From: Oscillospiraceae bacterium
GTDB lineage: Bacteria; Bacillota; Clostridia; Oscillospirales; Oscillospiraceae
Assembly: GCA_017473225.1 (NCBI GenBank)
Contig: JAFUMG010000041.1
Coordinates: 1-37,103 of the forward strand
Length of the DNA stretch: 37,103 nt
Direction: 5' to 3'
Under the pieces are notes generated by a model. That model worked only from the letters and a program-made list of their open reading frames with translations, made no database searches and was not told where the DNA came from. Positions within the stretch are counted from its first letter, which is position 1; each line of letters starts with the position of its first letter. The position numbers and the translations under genes were made by a program. This document shows positions 1-7,261 of the stretch, piece by piece.

Positions 1-144
1 CAGATACATCCACTTCTATAACTCCGAGCGCATCCAGAATAAAACTGGAGTGGCGCCGCTGACGCTGCGCCACTCCGCGTAAAACTAAATATTTCCTACA
101 TAGGGGCTTTTTGTACTGTCCGCACAATCTGGGGCAGTACAGTC
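1..144 (+). mobile_element. Right end of an IS3-family-like insertion sequence (truncated by window edge)
   Basis: The first 82 bases read as the C-terminal tail of a DDE transposase. They are followed at 109-144 by a short sequence with TGTACTGTCC and GGGGCAGTACAGTCA, which looks like the right terminal region of IS3-group elements that end in TCA. The left part of the element lies outside the window, so neither completeness nor a target duplication can be judged. The family call is recognition from the tail only. Confidence 0.5.
2..82 (+). CDS. IS3-family transposase OrfB, C-terminal tail (partial)
   Basis: An open frame enters from the left edge and stops with TAA at 80-82, giving 26 residues. 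They read RYIHFYNSERIQNKTG followed by a short tail. The pattern Y-I-x-F/Y-Y-N-x-x-R-I-Q is typical of the extreme C-terminus of IS3-group (rve-domain) transposases, after the catalytic DDE core. The catalytic residues are outside the window, so activity cannot be assessed. The gene points toward the mod operon, which is on the opposite strand, and an IS-end-like sequence follows it. Confidence 0.6.
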   Translation, partial: RYIHFYNSERIQNKTGVAPLTLRHSA

Positions 145-169
145 ACAGTGGAGCTGTTTTTTATCGGGA

Positions 170-1186
170 TCAATATCTGCCGAAGGTGCAGTTGGGCCAG
201 TGGCAGACCTTGCACATCTGGCACAGGCCGCCGTCGGCAAGGCCGGTGAGCTCTTCCTTGGTGATCCTGTCGCCGGCGAAGATCTGGGGCAGCAGTACGT
301 CAAAAACGGTGGTGGGCAGGCTGATGGCCGCGCCGGGGACGCCCAGCACGGGGATATCGCCCAAGTATGCCACCAGCGTCATATTGCCGGGCTGGGAGGG
401 AACGCCGTGGGTCACGATGTCGGCGCCCAGACGGCGGATGGCGGTGGGGGTCAGGTCATCGGGGTCCACACTCATGCCGCCGGTGAAGATCAGGAAGTCC
501 GCGCCGTTGTCCAGATGGGCCTTCGCCGCGTTCACGATTCCTTCCAGATCGTCATCGCAGATGGTGACGCCCACAATTTCGCAGGGATACTGCTTCATCT
601 TGGCCCGGACCACGGGCTCAAACTTGTCCTTGATGCGGCCGGTGTAGACCTCGCTTCCGGTGATGACCACGCCCAGCTTCTTGTCCTTGTAGGGGCGCAG
701 GTCGATGAGCTTTTCGTTGGCGCACAGCCGCTCGGCCTCGATGATCTGCTCCTCCTTGGTCACCAGGGGGACGATGCGCATGGAAGCCAGACGGGCGCCC
801 TCTTCCACGGGATAATGGTCAGGGAGGGTGGCGATGGTCAGGTCACCGATGGAATTGACCTTGGTCAGCAGCTCCCGGTTTACCCGGAACATGCCCCGCC
901 GGTCGGCAAACAGCAGGACCTTGCCCTCAGAGGGCTCGGTATAGTGGGCGCCCTCTACGGGGCACATGGCGGCCATCCGGCGGGCGCAGTCCTCCTCGTG
1001 GATCTCTCCGGCGTCGGCTTCCCAGACGAAAATGGTCCGCTTGCCGATGTCCAGCAGGTGGGGGATATCCTCCTCCCGGATGATATGGCCCCGCTTGAAG
1101 GCGGCGCCTTTGAAGCCGTCCTTCATTTCGGTGATGTCGTGACACAGCTCCATGCCCACAGCGTTTTCAACATTGATCTTTTTCAT
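170..1186 (-). CDS. Molybdopterin-binding protein (MoeA/MogA-type domain) with Cys-rich tail
   Basis: This 338-residue protein has a MoCF-type molybdopterin-binding domain at about residues 170-305. Its hallmarks are GVVITGSEVYTGRIKDK and TGGMSVDPDD at 235-244, then PGNM and GVPGAA. That domain is shared by MoeA, MogA and CinA and acts in molybdenum cofactor assembly. The N-terminal 160 residues do not look like a full MoeA, which is usually about 400 residues, so this is the shorter 'molybdopterin-binding protein' class found next to mod genes in anaerobes. The tail carries Cys322, Cys325, Cys328 and Cys333 (CxxCxxCHxxxxC), a possible metal or cluster site. It is the last gene of the modABC unit, 21 bp after modC, which supports a role in using imported molybdate or sensing cofactor. 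The exact reaction is not clear from the sequence. Confidence 0.85.
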   Translation of the reverse strand: MKKINVENAVGMELCHDITEMKDGFKGAAFKRGHIIREEDIPHLLDIGKRTIFVWEADAGEIHEEDCARRMAAMCPVEGAHYTEPSEGKVLLFADRRGMFRVNRELLTKVNSIGDLTIATLPDHYPVEEGARLASMRIVPLVTKEEQIIEAERLCANEKLIDLRPYKDKKLGVVITGSEVYTGRIKDKFEPVVRAKMKQYPCEIVGVTICDDDLEGIVNAAKAHLDNGADFLIFTGGMSVDPDDLTPTAIRRLGADIVTHGVPSQPGNMTLVAYLGDIPVLGVPGAAISLPTTVFDVLLPQIFAGDRITKEELTGLADGGLCQMCKVCHWPNCTFGRY

Positions 1187-1207
1187 ATGCGTTCCTCGTC
1201 TCTTTTT

Positions 1208-2251
1208 TTAATCGTGTAAAAGCAGCACGGACTCCGGGGGAAGGCAGATCTCCACTTCATCCGACCGTATTTGCAGCCATTTGTCCTTGTCCATCAGCCA
1301 GCCGAGGGGCGCACCCTCGTCGGCGCCGATGGGCCGGAGCATGGCGGTATAGGAAAATGGATCCTCGATTTCCGCAACGACCTTGCAGCGGAAGGTATTC
1401 TCGCCGGGAGCGGGGCGGATTCTGCGCATCCGGATGCCGATGGAGGTGACCTGGTCGGTCAGGTTCGGCAGCTTCAGGGAGATGCCCCACTCCGTGGCGT
1501 AGACCGTGTCCGCGTCGATCCGCCGGACGGCGGAGATATTCTTGCAGCCCGTTAAAGTCGCGCCGGCGCGGGTCTTGGGGTCGGCGAAGACATCGGCCTT
1601 GGCGCCCAGAGCCTCCACCCGGCCATTTGCCATGATGGCGATCTTATCGGACATCCGGAAGACCTCGTCCCGGTCGTGGGAGACCAGAATGACGGATCTT
1701 CCGAATTTGCGGATGACCTGACGGACCTCCTGCTCCAGCTTGAAGCGCAGGTGGCTGTCCAGCGCGGAGAAGGGTTCGTCCAGCAGCAGGATCCGGGGAT
1801 TGGACACCAGGATCCGGGCCAGAGCCACCCGCTGCTGCTGGCCGCCGGAGAGCTGATGGGGATAGCGGCCCGCGTACTCCGTCAGACCGAAGCTGTCCAT
1901 GACGGAATCAATGGCTTCCTGACGCTTCCGCTTGTCCTTTTCCCGCTTGGCGCCGGCCTGGATATTCTGCAGCACCGTCATGTTGGGGAACAGGGCGTAG
2001 TTCTGGAACATCAGGCCGGTCCTGCGCTGCTGGGGGGTCAGGTTGATCTTCTTTTCGGAATCGAAGAGGGTGACGCCGTCTACGATGATCTTGCCCCGGT
2101 CGGGCTTTTCGATACCGGCGATGCACTTGAGGGTCAGGCTCTTGCCGCAGCCGGAGGCGCCCAGCAGGGCGATGGTCTCGTCGCCGGCCTCGAATTTGGT
2201 CTTCAGGCGGAAGGAGCCCAGATCTTTCTCGATGTCAACATAGATGGACAT
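1208..2251 (-). CDS. modC: Molybdate ABC transporter ATP-binding protein
   Basis: This 347-residue cytoplasmic ATPase would power molybdate (or tungstate) import with ModB and ModA. Visible motifs are Walker A GASGCGKS near residue 31, the ABC signature LSGGQQQR near 135, Walker B LLLDEPFSALDS near 158, and the switch His in LVSHDRDE. About 120 residues follow the ATPase core, the right size for a C-terminal regulatory or TOBE-like domain as in ModC. The ATG follows directly on the TAA of modB and has an AAGGAGGG ribosome binding site, so the two are translated as a unit. Sulfate or Fe3+ transporter ATPases are similar, but the neighbours make molybdate the best call. Confidence 0.93.
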   Translation of the reverse strand: MSIYVDIEKDLGSFRLKTKFEAGDETIALLGASGCGKSLTLKCIAGIEKPDRGKIIVDGVTLFDSEKKINLTPQQRRTGLMFQNYALFPNMTVLQNIQAGAKREKDKRKRQEAIDSVMDSFGLTEYAGRYPHQLSGGQQQRVALARILVSNPRILLLDEPFSALDSHLRFKLEQEVRQVIRKFGRSVILVSHDRDEVFRMSDKIAIMANGRVEALGAKADVFADPKTRAGATLTGCKNISAVRRIDADTVYATEWGISLKLPNLTDQVTSIGIRMRRIRPAPGENTFRCKVVAEIEDPFSYTAMLRPIGADEGAPLGWLMDKDKWLQIRSDEVEICLPPESVLLLHD

Positions 2252-2929
2252 TTAAATCCCTCCTTTCCTGCGGCTGCCGTTTTTCTTTTCCAGCATGTTC
2301 ACGGCCAGCAGCACCACGAAAGAGATGGCCAGGTTCACCAGGACCCACTTCATGGCGGAGCCGTCCTCATTGGTGCGCCAGAGCTGATAGACCGTGGTGG
2401 AAATGGTGGCGGTCCTGCCGGGGGTGTAGCCGCAGATCATGGAGGTGGCGCCGTATTCACCCAGGGCACGGGCGAAGGCCAGGACCGTGCCCGCCAGAAT
2501 ACCCTGGCGGCAGTAGGGCATCCGTACCCGCCAGAAGATATAGGTGTTGCTCAGGCCCAGACTCTGGGCGGAGTAGGCCAGGGTCTCGTCAAAGGACTCA
2601 AAAGCGCCCCGGGCGGTGCGGTACATCAGCGGGAAGATGACGACGGTGGTGGCGAAAATGGCGGACCACCAGTTCATGGTCAGCTTCAGATCCAGATGCT
2701 CCAGGAACCAGGAGCCGATGATCCGCTTGGGACCCAGGATCCGCAGCAGAAGCCAGCCGACGACCGTAGGCGGCAGCACCAGCGGCAGGGTCAGAAACAC
2801 ATCCAGCACGCCCTTGATGAGCCTTGGGGTCTTGGCGATGTAGTAGGCCGCGAAGATGCCCAGAAAGAAAATGATGACCGTGCTGATCAGAGCGATGCGG
2901 ATGGAATTATATAGAGGGAACCAATCCAT
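2252..2929 (-). CDS. modB: Molybdate ABC transporter permease
   Basis: This 225-residue integral membrane protein has several hydrophobic helices and the inner-membrane-component signature EYGATSMICG near the middle, the loop that docks on ModC. It forms the membrane channel of the molybdate importer. The start at 2929 (MDWFPLYNS) is preferred over an in-frame TTG at 2944, because GGAGG lies 8 bases before this ATG and overlaps the alternative start. The length matches ModB proteins of about 220-230 residues. It is separated from modA by a strong minus-strand hairpin with a U run, so it is probably made at a lower level than the binding protein. Confidence 0.93.
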   Translation of the reverse strand: MDWFPLYNSIRIALISTVIIFFLGIFAAYYIAKTPRLIKGVLDVFLTLPLVLPPTVVGWLLLRILGPKRIIGSWFLEHLDLKLTMNWWSAIFATTVVIFPLMYRTARGAFESFDETLAYSAQSLGLSNTYIFWRVRMPYCRQGILAGTVLAFARALGEYGATSMICGYTPGRTATISTTVYQLWRTNEDGSAMKWVLVNLAISFVVLLAVNMLEKKNGSRRKGGI

Positions 2930-2948
2930 AACTTTTTCCTCCAATTAT

Positions 2949-2980
2949 GAAAAACAGGCGGGCGGAAATCCGCCCGCCTG
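2949..2980 (-). terminator. Intercistronic terminator/attenuator between modA and modB
   Basis: An 11-bp GC-only stem (CAGGCGGGCGG / CCGCCCGCCTG, 2955-2980) with a 4-nt loop is followed on the minus strand by GTTTTTC. It lies in the 78-bp gap after modA. It probably stops part of the transcripts and so sets a high ratio of binding protein to permease and ATPase; no second promoter for modB is obvious. Confidence 0.75.
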
Positions 2981-3007
2981 TATCCGATTATAGCATATGT
3001 TTCGCGA

Positions 3008-3901
3008 TTAGGCAACAGGGGTGAAGCCGACGTTTTCGAAAACGGCGTCAGCGGCGTCGCCGGTCAGGTACTCCAGGAAGGCCTCGGCAGCCTCGGCGTT
3101 CTGGGAGACGTTCAGAACGGCGGCGGGGTAGATGACCTGGCCGCACATCTCGGCGGTGGCGGTATCCACGACGGTCAGGCCGGCGGAGAAGGCGTCGGTC
3201 TGGTAGATGATGCCGCAGTCAACGGTGGCCTCGCTGACCTGGGTGGTGACTTCCTTGACGTTGGAGCCGTAGGTGATGCAGCCGGCGTTGGCCAGATCTT
3301 CCTCGACCAGCTCGAAGTAAGCCAGGATCTTCTGGGTGTACTGGCCCACGGGGACGTCGGCGTTGCCCATAGCCAGCATGATGGAGCCGTCGGACAGGCC
3401 GGCGATCAGATCGTCATAGGACTCGATACCGGCGGGGTTGCCTTCGGGAACAGCCAGGGCGACCTTGTTCTCCAGAATGTTGAAGCGGGTGCCTTCCAGC
3501 ACAAAGTCCAGGCCATCGGTGTTGACGGAAGCGTCAGCGGTGATGTCCAGCTGGTTCATCTGCTTCTGGCCTGCGGAGATGAAGATGTCGCAGTCGGCGC
3601 CTTCCTGGATCTGGGTCTTCAGAGTGCCGGAGGAGTCGAAGTTGAAGGTCAGGGTGACGTTGGGGTTCTCGTCCATGTACATGGCGCCCAGCTCGGTCAG
3701 GGTCTCCTGCATGGAAGCGGCGGCGAAGACGATCAGCTCAACGGGCTCGGCTTCCGCTTCTGCCTCGGTGGGAGCTTCCGTAGCTTCCACGGCGGGAGCG
3801 TCGGTGGGGGCCTCGGTGGCGGGGGTGTCGTTGCTGCTACAGCCGGCGAACAGAGCGGCCAGCATGGCGATGGTCAGCAGCATGGCAAGGATCTTTTTCA
3901 T
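3008..3901 (-). CDS. modA: Molybdate-binding lipoprotein of ABC transporter
   Basis: This 297-residue extracytoplasmic lipoprotein captures molybdate for ModBC. The N-terminus is a lipoprotein signal peptide with lipobox LFAGC (Cys21 is the anchor). A low-complexity linker rich in Thr, Glu, Ala and Pro follows to about residue 55, then the solute-binding fold begins at ELIVFAAASMQETLTELG, where the AASM segment is the classic first oxyanion-binding loop of ModA. Later landmarks are FNFDSSGTLKTQI and GIIYQTDA, both conserved in this family. It is the first gene of the mod unit and starts after an AGGAGG ribosome binding site. Transcription is predicted from a promoter at 3977-4005 shared with the divergent Crp/Fnr gene. 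Tungstate-binding relatives (WtpA/TupA) cannot be excluded. Confidence 0.93.
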   Translation of the reverse strand: MKKILAMLLTIAMLAALFAGCSSNDTPATEAPTDAPAVEATEAPTEAEAEAEPVELIVFAAASMQETLTELGAMYMDENPNVTLTFNFDSSGTLKTQIQEGADCDIFISAGQKQMNQLDITADASVNTDGLDFVLEGTRFNILENKVALAVPEGNPAGIESYDDLIAGLSDGSIMLAMGNADVPVGQYTQKILAYFELVEEDLANAGCITYGSNVKEVTTQVSEATVDCGIIYQTDAFSAGLTVVDTATAEMCGQVIYPAAVLNVSQNAEAAEAFLEYLTGDAADAVFENVGFTPVA

Positions 3902-3976
3902 GGTTCTTCCTCCTGAAATGTGGAATATATTTGAAAGATGAAGCGTGCAACTCGTCGCTTTTTGCTTTCGTCGATC

Positions 3977-4005
3977 AGTATATCACAAAAAAAGAAAAAA
4001 GTCAG
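3977..4005 (-). promoter_or_regulatory. Predicted modA promoter
   Basis: On the minus strand CTGACT (4000-4005), a 17-base spacer and TATACT (3977-3982) form a sigma-A type promoter. Its -35 box abuts the -35 box of the divergent Crp/Fnr gene. Its -10 box lies in one arm of a perfect 13-bp inverted repeat. Confidence 0.65.
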
Positions 4006-4032
4006 TTGGCAGAACAACATTTTTGTGATATA
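3979..4032. promoter_or_regulatory. Divergent operator: two everted copies of TTTTTGTGATATA
   Basis: TATATCACAAAAA (3979-3991) and its exact reverse complement TTTTTGTGATATA (4020-4032) lie over the -10 regions of the modA and Crp/Fnr-gene promoters. Each copy holds TGTGA, the half-site recognised by many Crp/Fnr-family proteins. The adjacent Crp/Fnr gene product is the obvious candidate for binding here and controlling both units, but this is inference. Confidence 0.6.
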
Positions 4033-4034
4033 AT
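4006..4034 (+). promoter_or_regulatory. Predicted promoter of the Crp/Fnr-family gene
   Basis: TTGGCA (4006-4011), a 17-base spacer and TATAAT (4029-4034) match the sigma-A consensus closely. The predicted start near 4041 leaves a leader of about 29 bases before the ATG at 4070. Confidence 0.8.
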
Positions 4035-4069
4035 CATAAAAAATTAAAATAAGATGTGAGGATTTATCA

Positions 4070-4750
4070 ATGGACGAGATTCTGGAGGCGCTTTGCGCCT
4101 GTATGCTGTTTCGGGATATCCCCGAGCGGATCGTGGAAGAGTATGTTCTGCCCTGCGGAACGCTGCGGGAATATCCGAAGGACAGCCATCTGATCATGTA
4201 TCAGGAGCAGGTCGATTATTTGAGCGTGGTGGTTTCCGGTAGGATCAACACCCAGCATGTTTTCCCGGATGGCAGCTACAGCATCATCGATACCATCGAG
4301 GTGTCCGAGGTCCTGGGAGCGGACCTGATCTGCACCAAGAGCCGGGTGTCCCCCTATTTCGCGGTGGCCGCCGTGCCCTCCCAGGTCCTGATGTTCCCGA
4401 TCTCCTTTGTGATGGAAAAGCGCAGCTTGCCGGAGGAATATCGGCTGGAGGTGATCAACAAGCTGCTGATGATCATTTCCAACGGCAGCGTCCGAAAGGA
4501 CTATCGGCTGGCGATCCTTTCCCAGAAGGGCCTGCGGGAGCGGATCATGACCTATCTGACCATGCAGGCGGACAAACGCCACTATCCTTCCTTCCAGATC
4601 CCATTTTCCCGGGAGGAGCTGGCGTCCTATCTGTGTGTCAACCGCAGCGCGTTGTCCAATGAGCTGGGGCGGATGCGCGATGACGGCCTGGTCTCCTTCT
4701 GGAAGGACCACTTCATCCTGCAGAATTGGAAGAACAAAGGAAAACAATGA
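4070..4750 (+). CDS. Crp/Fnr-family transcriptional regulator
   Basis: This 226-residue protein has a cyclic-nucleotide-binding-like beta roll in the first 120 residues (YLSVVVSGRI and the following strands). A long dimer helix leads to a C-terminal winged helix-turn-helix at about 180-220, including SREELASYLCVNRSALSNELGRM. The order and length are those of Crp/Fnr proteins. The Fnr cluster-binding cysteine pattern is absent, though Cys9 and Cys11 (LCACM) could be redox-active. The usual cAMP-binding residues are not evident. It is divergent from modA and shares a palindromic control region with it. No ModE-type regulator is present, so it is likely the molybdate-locus regulator and probably controls itself. 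The effector is unknown. Confidence 0.88.
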   Translation: MDEILEALCACMLFRDIPERIVEEYVLPCGTLREYPKDSHLIMYQEQVDYLSVVVSGRINTQHVFPDGSYSIIDTIEVSEVLGADLICTKSRVSPYFAVAAVPSQVLMFPISFVMEKRSLPEEYRLEVINKLLMIISNGSVRKDYRLAILSQKGLRERIMTYLTMQADKRHYPSFQIPFSREELASYLCVNRSALSNELGRMRDDGLVSFWKDHFILQNWKNKGKQ

Positions 4751-4753
4751 TGA

Positions 4754-4790
4754 AGATCCAGGCTGTGATGCCCACAGCCTGGATCTTTTT
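4754..4790 (+). terminator. Rho-independent terminator after the Crp/Fnr gene
   Basis: A 14-bp perfect stem (AGATCCAGGCTGTG at 4754-4767 and its complement at 4773-4786) is followed by a U run. It begins 4 bases after the stop codon and separates the regulator from the efflux operon. Confidence 0.93.
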
Positions 4791-4824
4791 GGCAGAAGTT
4801 CACAATTTGTTCCATTGTTTTTCA

Positions 4825-4852
4825 GCGACAATTCAAGTTGATATGCGATAAT
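4825..4852 (+). promoter_or_regulatory. Predicted promoter of the MacAB-like efflux operon
   Basis: GCGACA (4825-4830), a 16-base spacer ending in TGC, and GATAAT (4847-4852) form an extended -10 promoter. It is about 34 bases upstream of the first adaptor gene. Confidence 0.5.
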
Positions 4853-4885
4853 GGCTGCGACAATCCCAGAAAAGGAGTATCGATT

Positions 4886-6577
4886 ATGAGCAACGAAGCA
4901 CAACGGGATGACGCGCTCTTTGAAGCGCTGGGAAAAAATAAGAAAAAACGCAGGCAGAAGATCATCCGCACGGTGGTGATCGTGGTGGTGGTCCTGGCTG
5001 TGATCCTGACGGCGGCGGTGGTGATCCTGCGCCGGCAGGTGCGGGAGCGCTTCGCCGGCAGTACCGCGGAGGTTCAGAGCTATGAAGCCAGCCGGGGCAC
5101 CATCAGCACCACGGTCTCCGGCTCCGGCAGCCTGACGGAGGTGGACCTGGAGCAGCTGGAGATCCCCGACGGCGTGGAGATCCTGGAGGTCCTGGCCGAG
5201 CGGGATGACATCGTCGAGGAAGGCGATGTGCTGGCCGAAGTGGATATGGCTTCCGTCATGACCGCCCTGTCCGGCCTCCAGGCGGAGCTGGACGAGCTGG
5301 ATGAGCAGATCAGTGACGCCAAGGGCGATACCGTCAGCAGCTCCGTTACCGCCGGTGTCTCCGGCCGGGTGAAGATCCTCTACGCCCGGAAGGGCGACAG
5401 CGTGGTCAACTGCATGGCGGAAAATGGCGCGCTGGCGGTGATCTCGCTGGATGGCTTCATGGCGGCGGATATTGAGACCGATGCCCTCAGCGCCAGTGAT
5501 GCAGTGACGGTGCTCCGCGCTGACGGCAGCGAGATCGACGGCACCGTCGAGACCGTGAGCCGGGGCGTCGCCACCATCCTGGTCAGCGACAACGGCCCGG
5601 AGTACGACGAGGAAATTACGGTACTTTCCGCCGACGGCACCCAGATCGGCACCGGGAAACTGTATATCCACAATCCGCTGTCCGTCACCGGTTACGCGGG
5701 CACCGTTTCCAATGTGTCTGTGTCTCTGAACAGCCGGATCTACAGCACCACCACGCTGTTTACCCTGAAGGACACCAGCTCCAGCGCCAATTATGACACC
5801 CTCCTGCGCAGCCGCAGTGAGAAGGAAGAGGAGCTGATGGAGGTGCTGACCATCTACCGGGACGGCGCCATCCTGGCTCCCTTCTCCGGCAAGGTCAGCT
5901 CCATCGACTACAGCGAGGAGAACACGGCAGTTCTGCTGACCATGTGCCCCAATGAGCAGATGAGCGTCACCATCAGCGTGGACGAGACGGATATCCTCTC
6001 TCTGGAAGAGGGGCAGGAGGCGGACATCACCGTCAGCTCCGTCAGCGAGGATGCCTTCACCGGCACCGTCACGGAGATCAGCAAGGTGGCCACCACCTCC
6101 TCCGGCGTCACGGTGTATTCCGCGGTGGTGACGCTGGATAAGGCCGAAGGTATGCTCCCGGGTATGACCGCCAGCGTGGATGTGAAGATCGAGGGCGTAG
6201 AGGACGCTATTCTGGTGCCCGTGGAGGCGGTCCATCAGACCAGCGCCATCAGCTATGTCTATACCAGCTACGATGAAGAGACCCAGACCTACGGCGATAT
6301 GGTGGAAGTGGTCACCGGCCTGTGGGGAAGCAATTATGTGGAGATCGTTTCCGGCATCGAGGAGGGCACCACGGTCTACTACACCGAGGAAGTGACCTTC
6401 AGCTTCGGCTTCGGCGGTATGGGTGGCATGGAGGGCGGCTTCTCCTTCGAGGTCTCCGGCGATGGTATGCCTTCCGGCGATTTCAGCGGTATGCCTTCCG
6501 GCGGCGGTGACCGTGGCGACCGGGGCGGCAATTCCGGCGGTATGCCCTCCGGCGGCGGACCCGGCGGCATGGGCTAA
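4886..6577 (+). CDS. HlyD/MacA-family efflux adaptor (first of two)
   Basis: This 563-residue protein has a charged cytoplasmic N-terminus, one membrane anchor at about residues 27-48 (rich in V, I and L) and a large outer part. That part holds the biotinyl-lipoyl-like halves typical of adaptors: GVEILEVLAERDDIVEEGD before a helical hairpin near 125-150, and the returning half APFSGKVSSIDY. Beta-barrel segments follow, such as ILVPVEAVHQTSA. The last 45 residues are Gly/Met/Ser-rich (GGMPSGGG repeats), which is odd for MacA. The start at 4886 has AAAGGAG 8 bases upstream; an in-frame TTG at 4838 lacks a site. It is followed 12 bases later by the ATPase gene. In Gram-positives such adaptors assist MacB-like exporters of peptides or drugs; the substrate is unknown. 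Confidence 0.88.
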   Translation: MSNEAQRDDALFEALGKNKKKRRQKIIRTVVIVVVVLAVILTAAVVILRRQVRERFAGSTAEVQSYEASRGTISTTVSGSGSLTEVDLEQLEIPDGVEILEVLAERDDIVEEGDVLAEVDMASVMTALSGLQAELDELDEQISDAKGDTVSSSVTAGVSGRVKILYARKGDSVVNCMAENGALAVISLDGFMAADIETDALSASDAVTVLRADGSEIDGTVETVSRGVATILVSDNGPEYDEEITVLSADGTQIGTGKLYIHNPLSVTGYAGTVSNVSVSLNSRIYSTTTLFTLKDTSSSANYDTLLRSRSEKEEELMEVLTIYRDGAILAPFSGKVSSIDYSEENTAVLLTMCPNEQMSVTISVDETDILSLEEGQEADITVSSVSEDAFTGTVTEISKVATTSSGVTVYSAVVTLDKAEGMLPGMTASVDVKIEGVEDAILVPVEAVHQTSAISYVYTSYDEETQTYGDMVEVVTGLWGSNYVEIVSGIEEGTTVYYTEEVTFSFGFGGMGGMEGGFSFEVSGDGMPSGDFSGMPSGGGDRGDRGGNSGGMPSGGGPGGMG

Positions 6578-6589
6578 GGAGGCATCCTT

Positions 6590-7261
6590 ATGATCGAGCT
6601 GAAAGACGTTTGCAAATTCTATCAGGTGGGCGAGGACCGGGTCCGCGCGCTGGACCATGCCTGCCTGCATATCTATCCCCATGAGTTCGTCAGCATCATC
6701 GGTCCTTCCGGCAGCGGCAAATCCACCCTGATGAACATCATCGGCTGTCTGGACGTGGCGGACGCGGGCAGCTATCTGCTGGACGGCCTGCCCATCGAGC
6801 AATATTCCGAAAACCAGCTGGCCCAGGTCCGCAACCACAAGATCGGCTTCGTATTCCAGAGCTTCAATCTGATCCCCAAGCTCTCCGCCGAGGAAAATGT
6901 GGAGCTGCCCCTGATCTATCAGGGTGTGAAGCGGGCGGAGCGGCAGCAGCGGGTGAAGGAAGCCCTGCGGCGGGTGGGTCTGGAGAAGCGGGCCAAGCAT
7001 CTTCCCACGGAGCTTTCCGGCGGCCAGCAGCAGCGTGTGGCCATTGCCCGGGCCATCGTCACCAACCCCAAGCTGATCCTGGCGGACGAGCCCACCGGCG
7101 CGCTGGATTCCAAAACCACCCAGGAGATCATCGACATTTTCCATGATCTCCACGCGCAGGGCAATACCATTGTCCTGATCACCCACGACAATGACGTTGC
7201 GAAGCAGGCCTCCAGAAGCGTCCACATTCTCGATGGCCGGATCACGGAGGTGAAGCTGTAA
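6590..7261 (+). CDS. MacB/LolD-type ABC transporter ATP-binding protein
   Basis: This 223-residue ATPase has Walker [10 protein letters not shown] at 38-46, a Q-loop in [12 protein letters not shown], the signature [14 protein letters not shown] near 141, and Walker [13 protein letters not shown] near 162. The phrase DEPTGALDS and the length are typical of the MacB/LolD/FtsE clade (type VII ABC transporters) that use ATP to drive mechanotransmission instead of classic transport. The ribosome binding site AAGGAGG lies just upstream. The stop codon overlaps the next start (TAATG), so ATPase and permease are translationally coupled. It works with the permease at 7261 and the two adaptors of this operon. 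Confidence 0.94.
   Translation: MIELKDVCKFYQVGEDRVRALDHACLHIYPHEFVSIIGPSGSGKSTLMNIIGCLDVADAGSYLLDGLPIEQYSENQLAQVRNHKIGFVFQSFNLIPKLSAEENVELPLIYQGVKRAERQQRVKEALRRVGLEKRAKHLPTELSGGQQQRVAIARAIVTNPKLILADEPTGALDSKTTQEIIDIFHDLHAQGNTIVLITHDNDVAKQASRSVHILDGRITEVKL

Noticed and set aside
3902-3976. Molybdenum-cofactor riboswitch ahead of modA
   Set aside because: The leader is only about 70 bases and lacks the needed long structure.
4067-7225. 1052-codon open frame on the minus strand antisense to the Crp/Fnr gene, first adaptor and ATPase
   Set aside because: It is the mirror of strongly conserved plus-strand genes and is made of His/Gly/Asp/Gln-rich text without domains or a start site; open antisense frames are common in GC-rich coding DNA.
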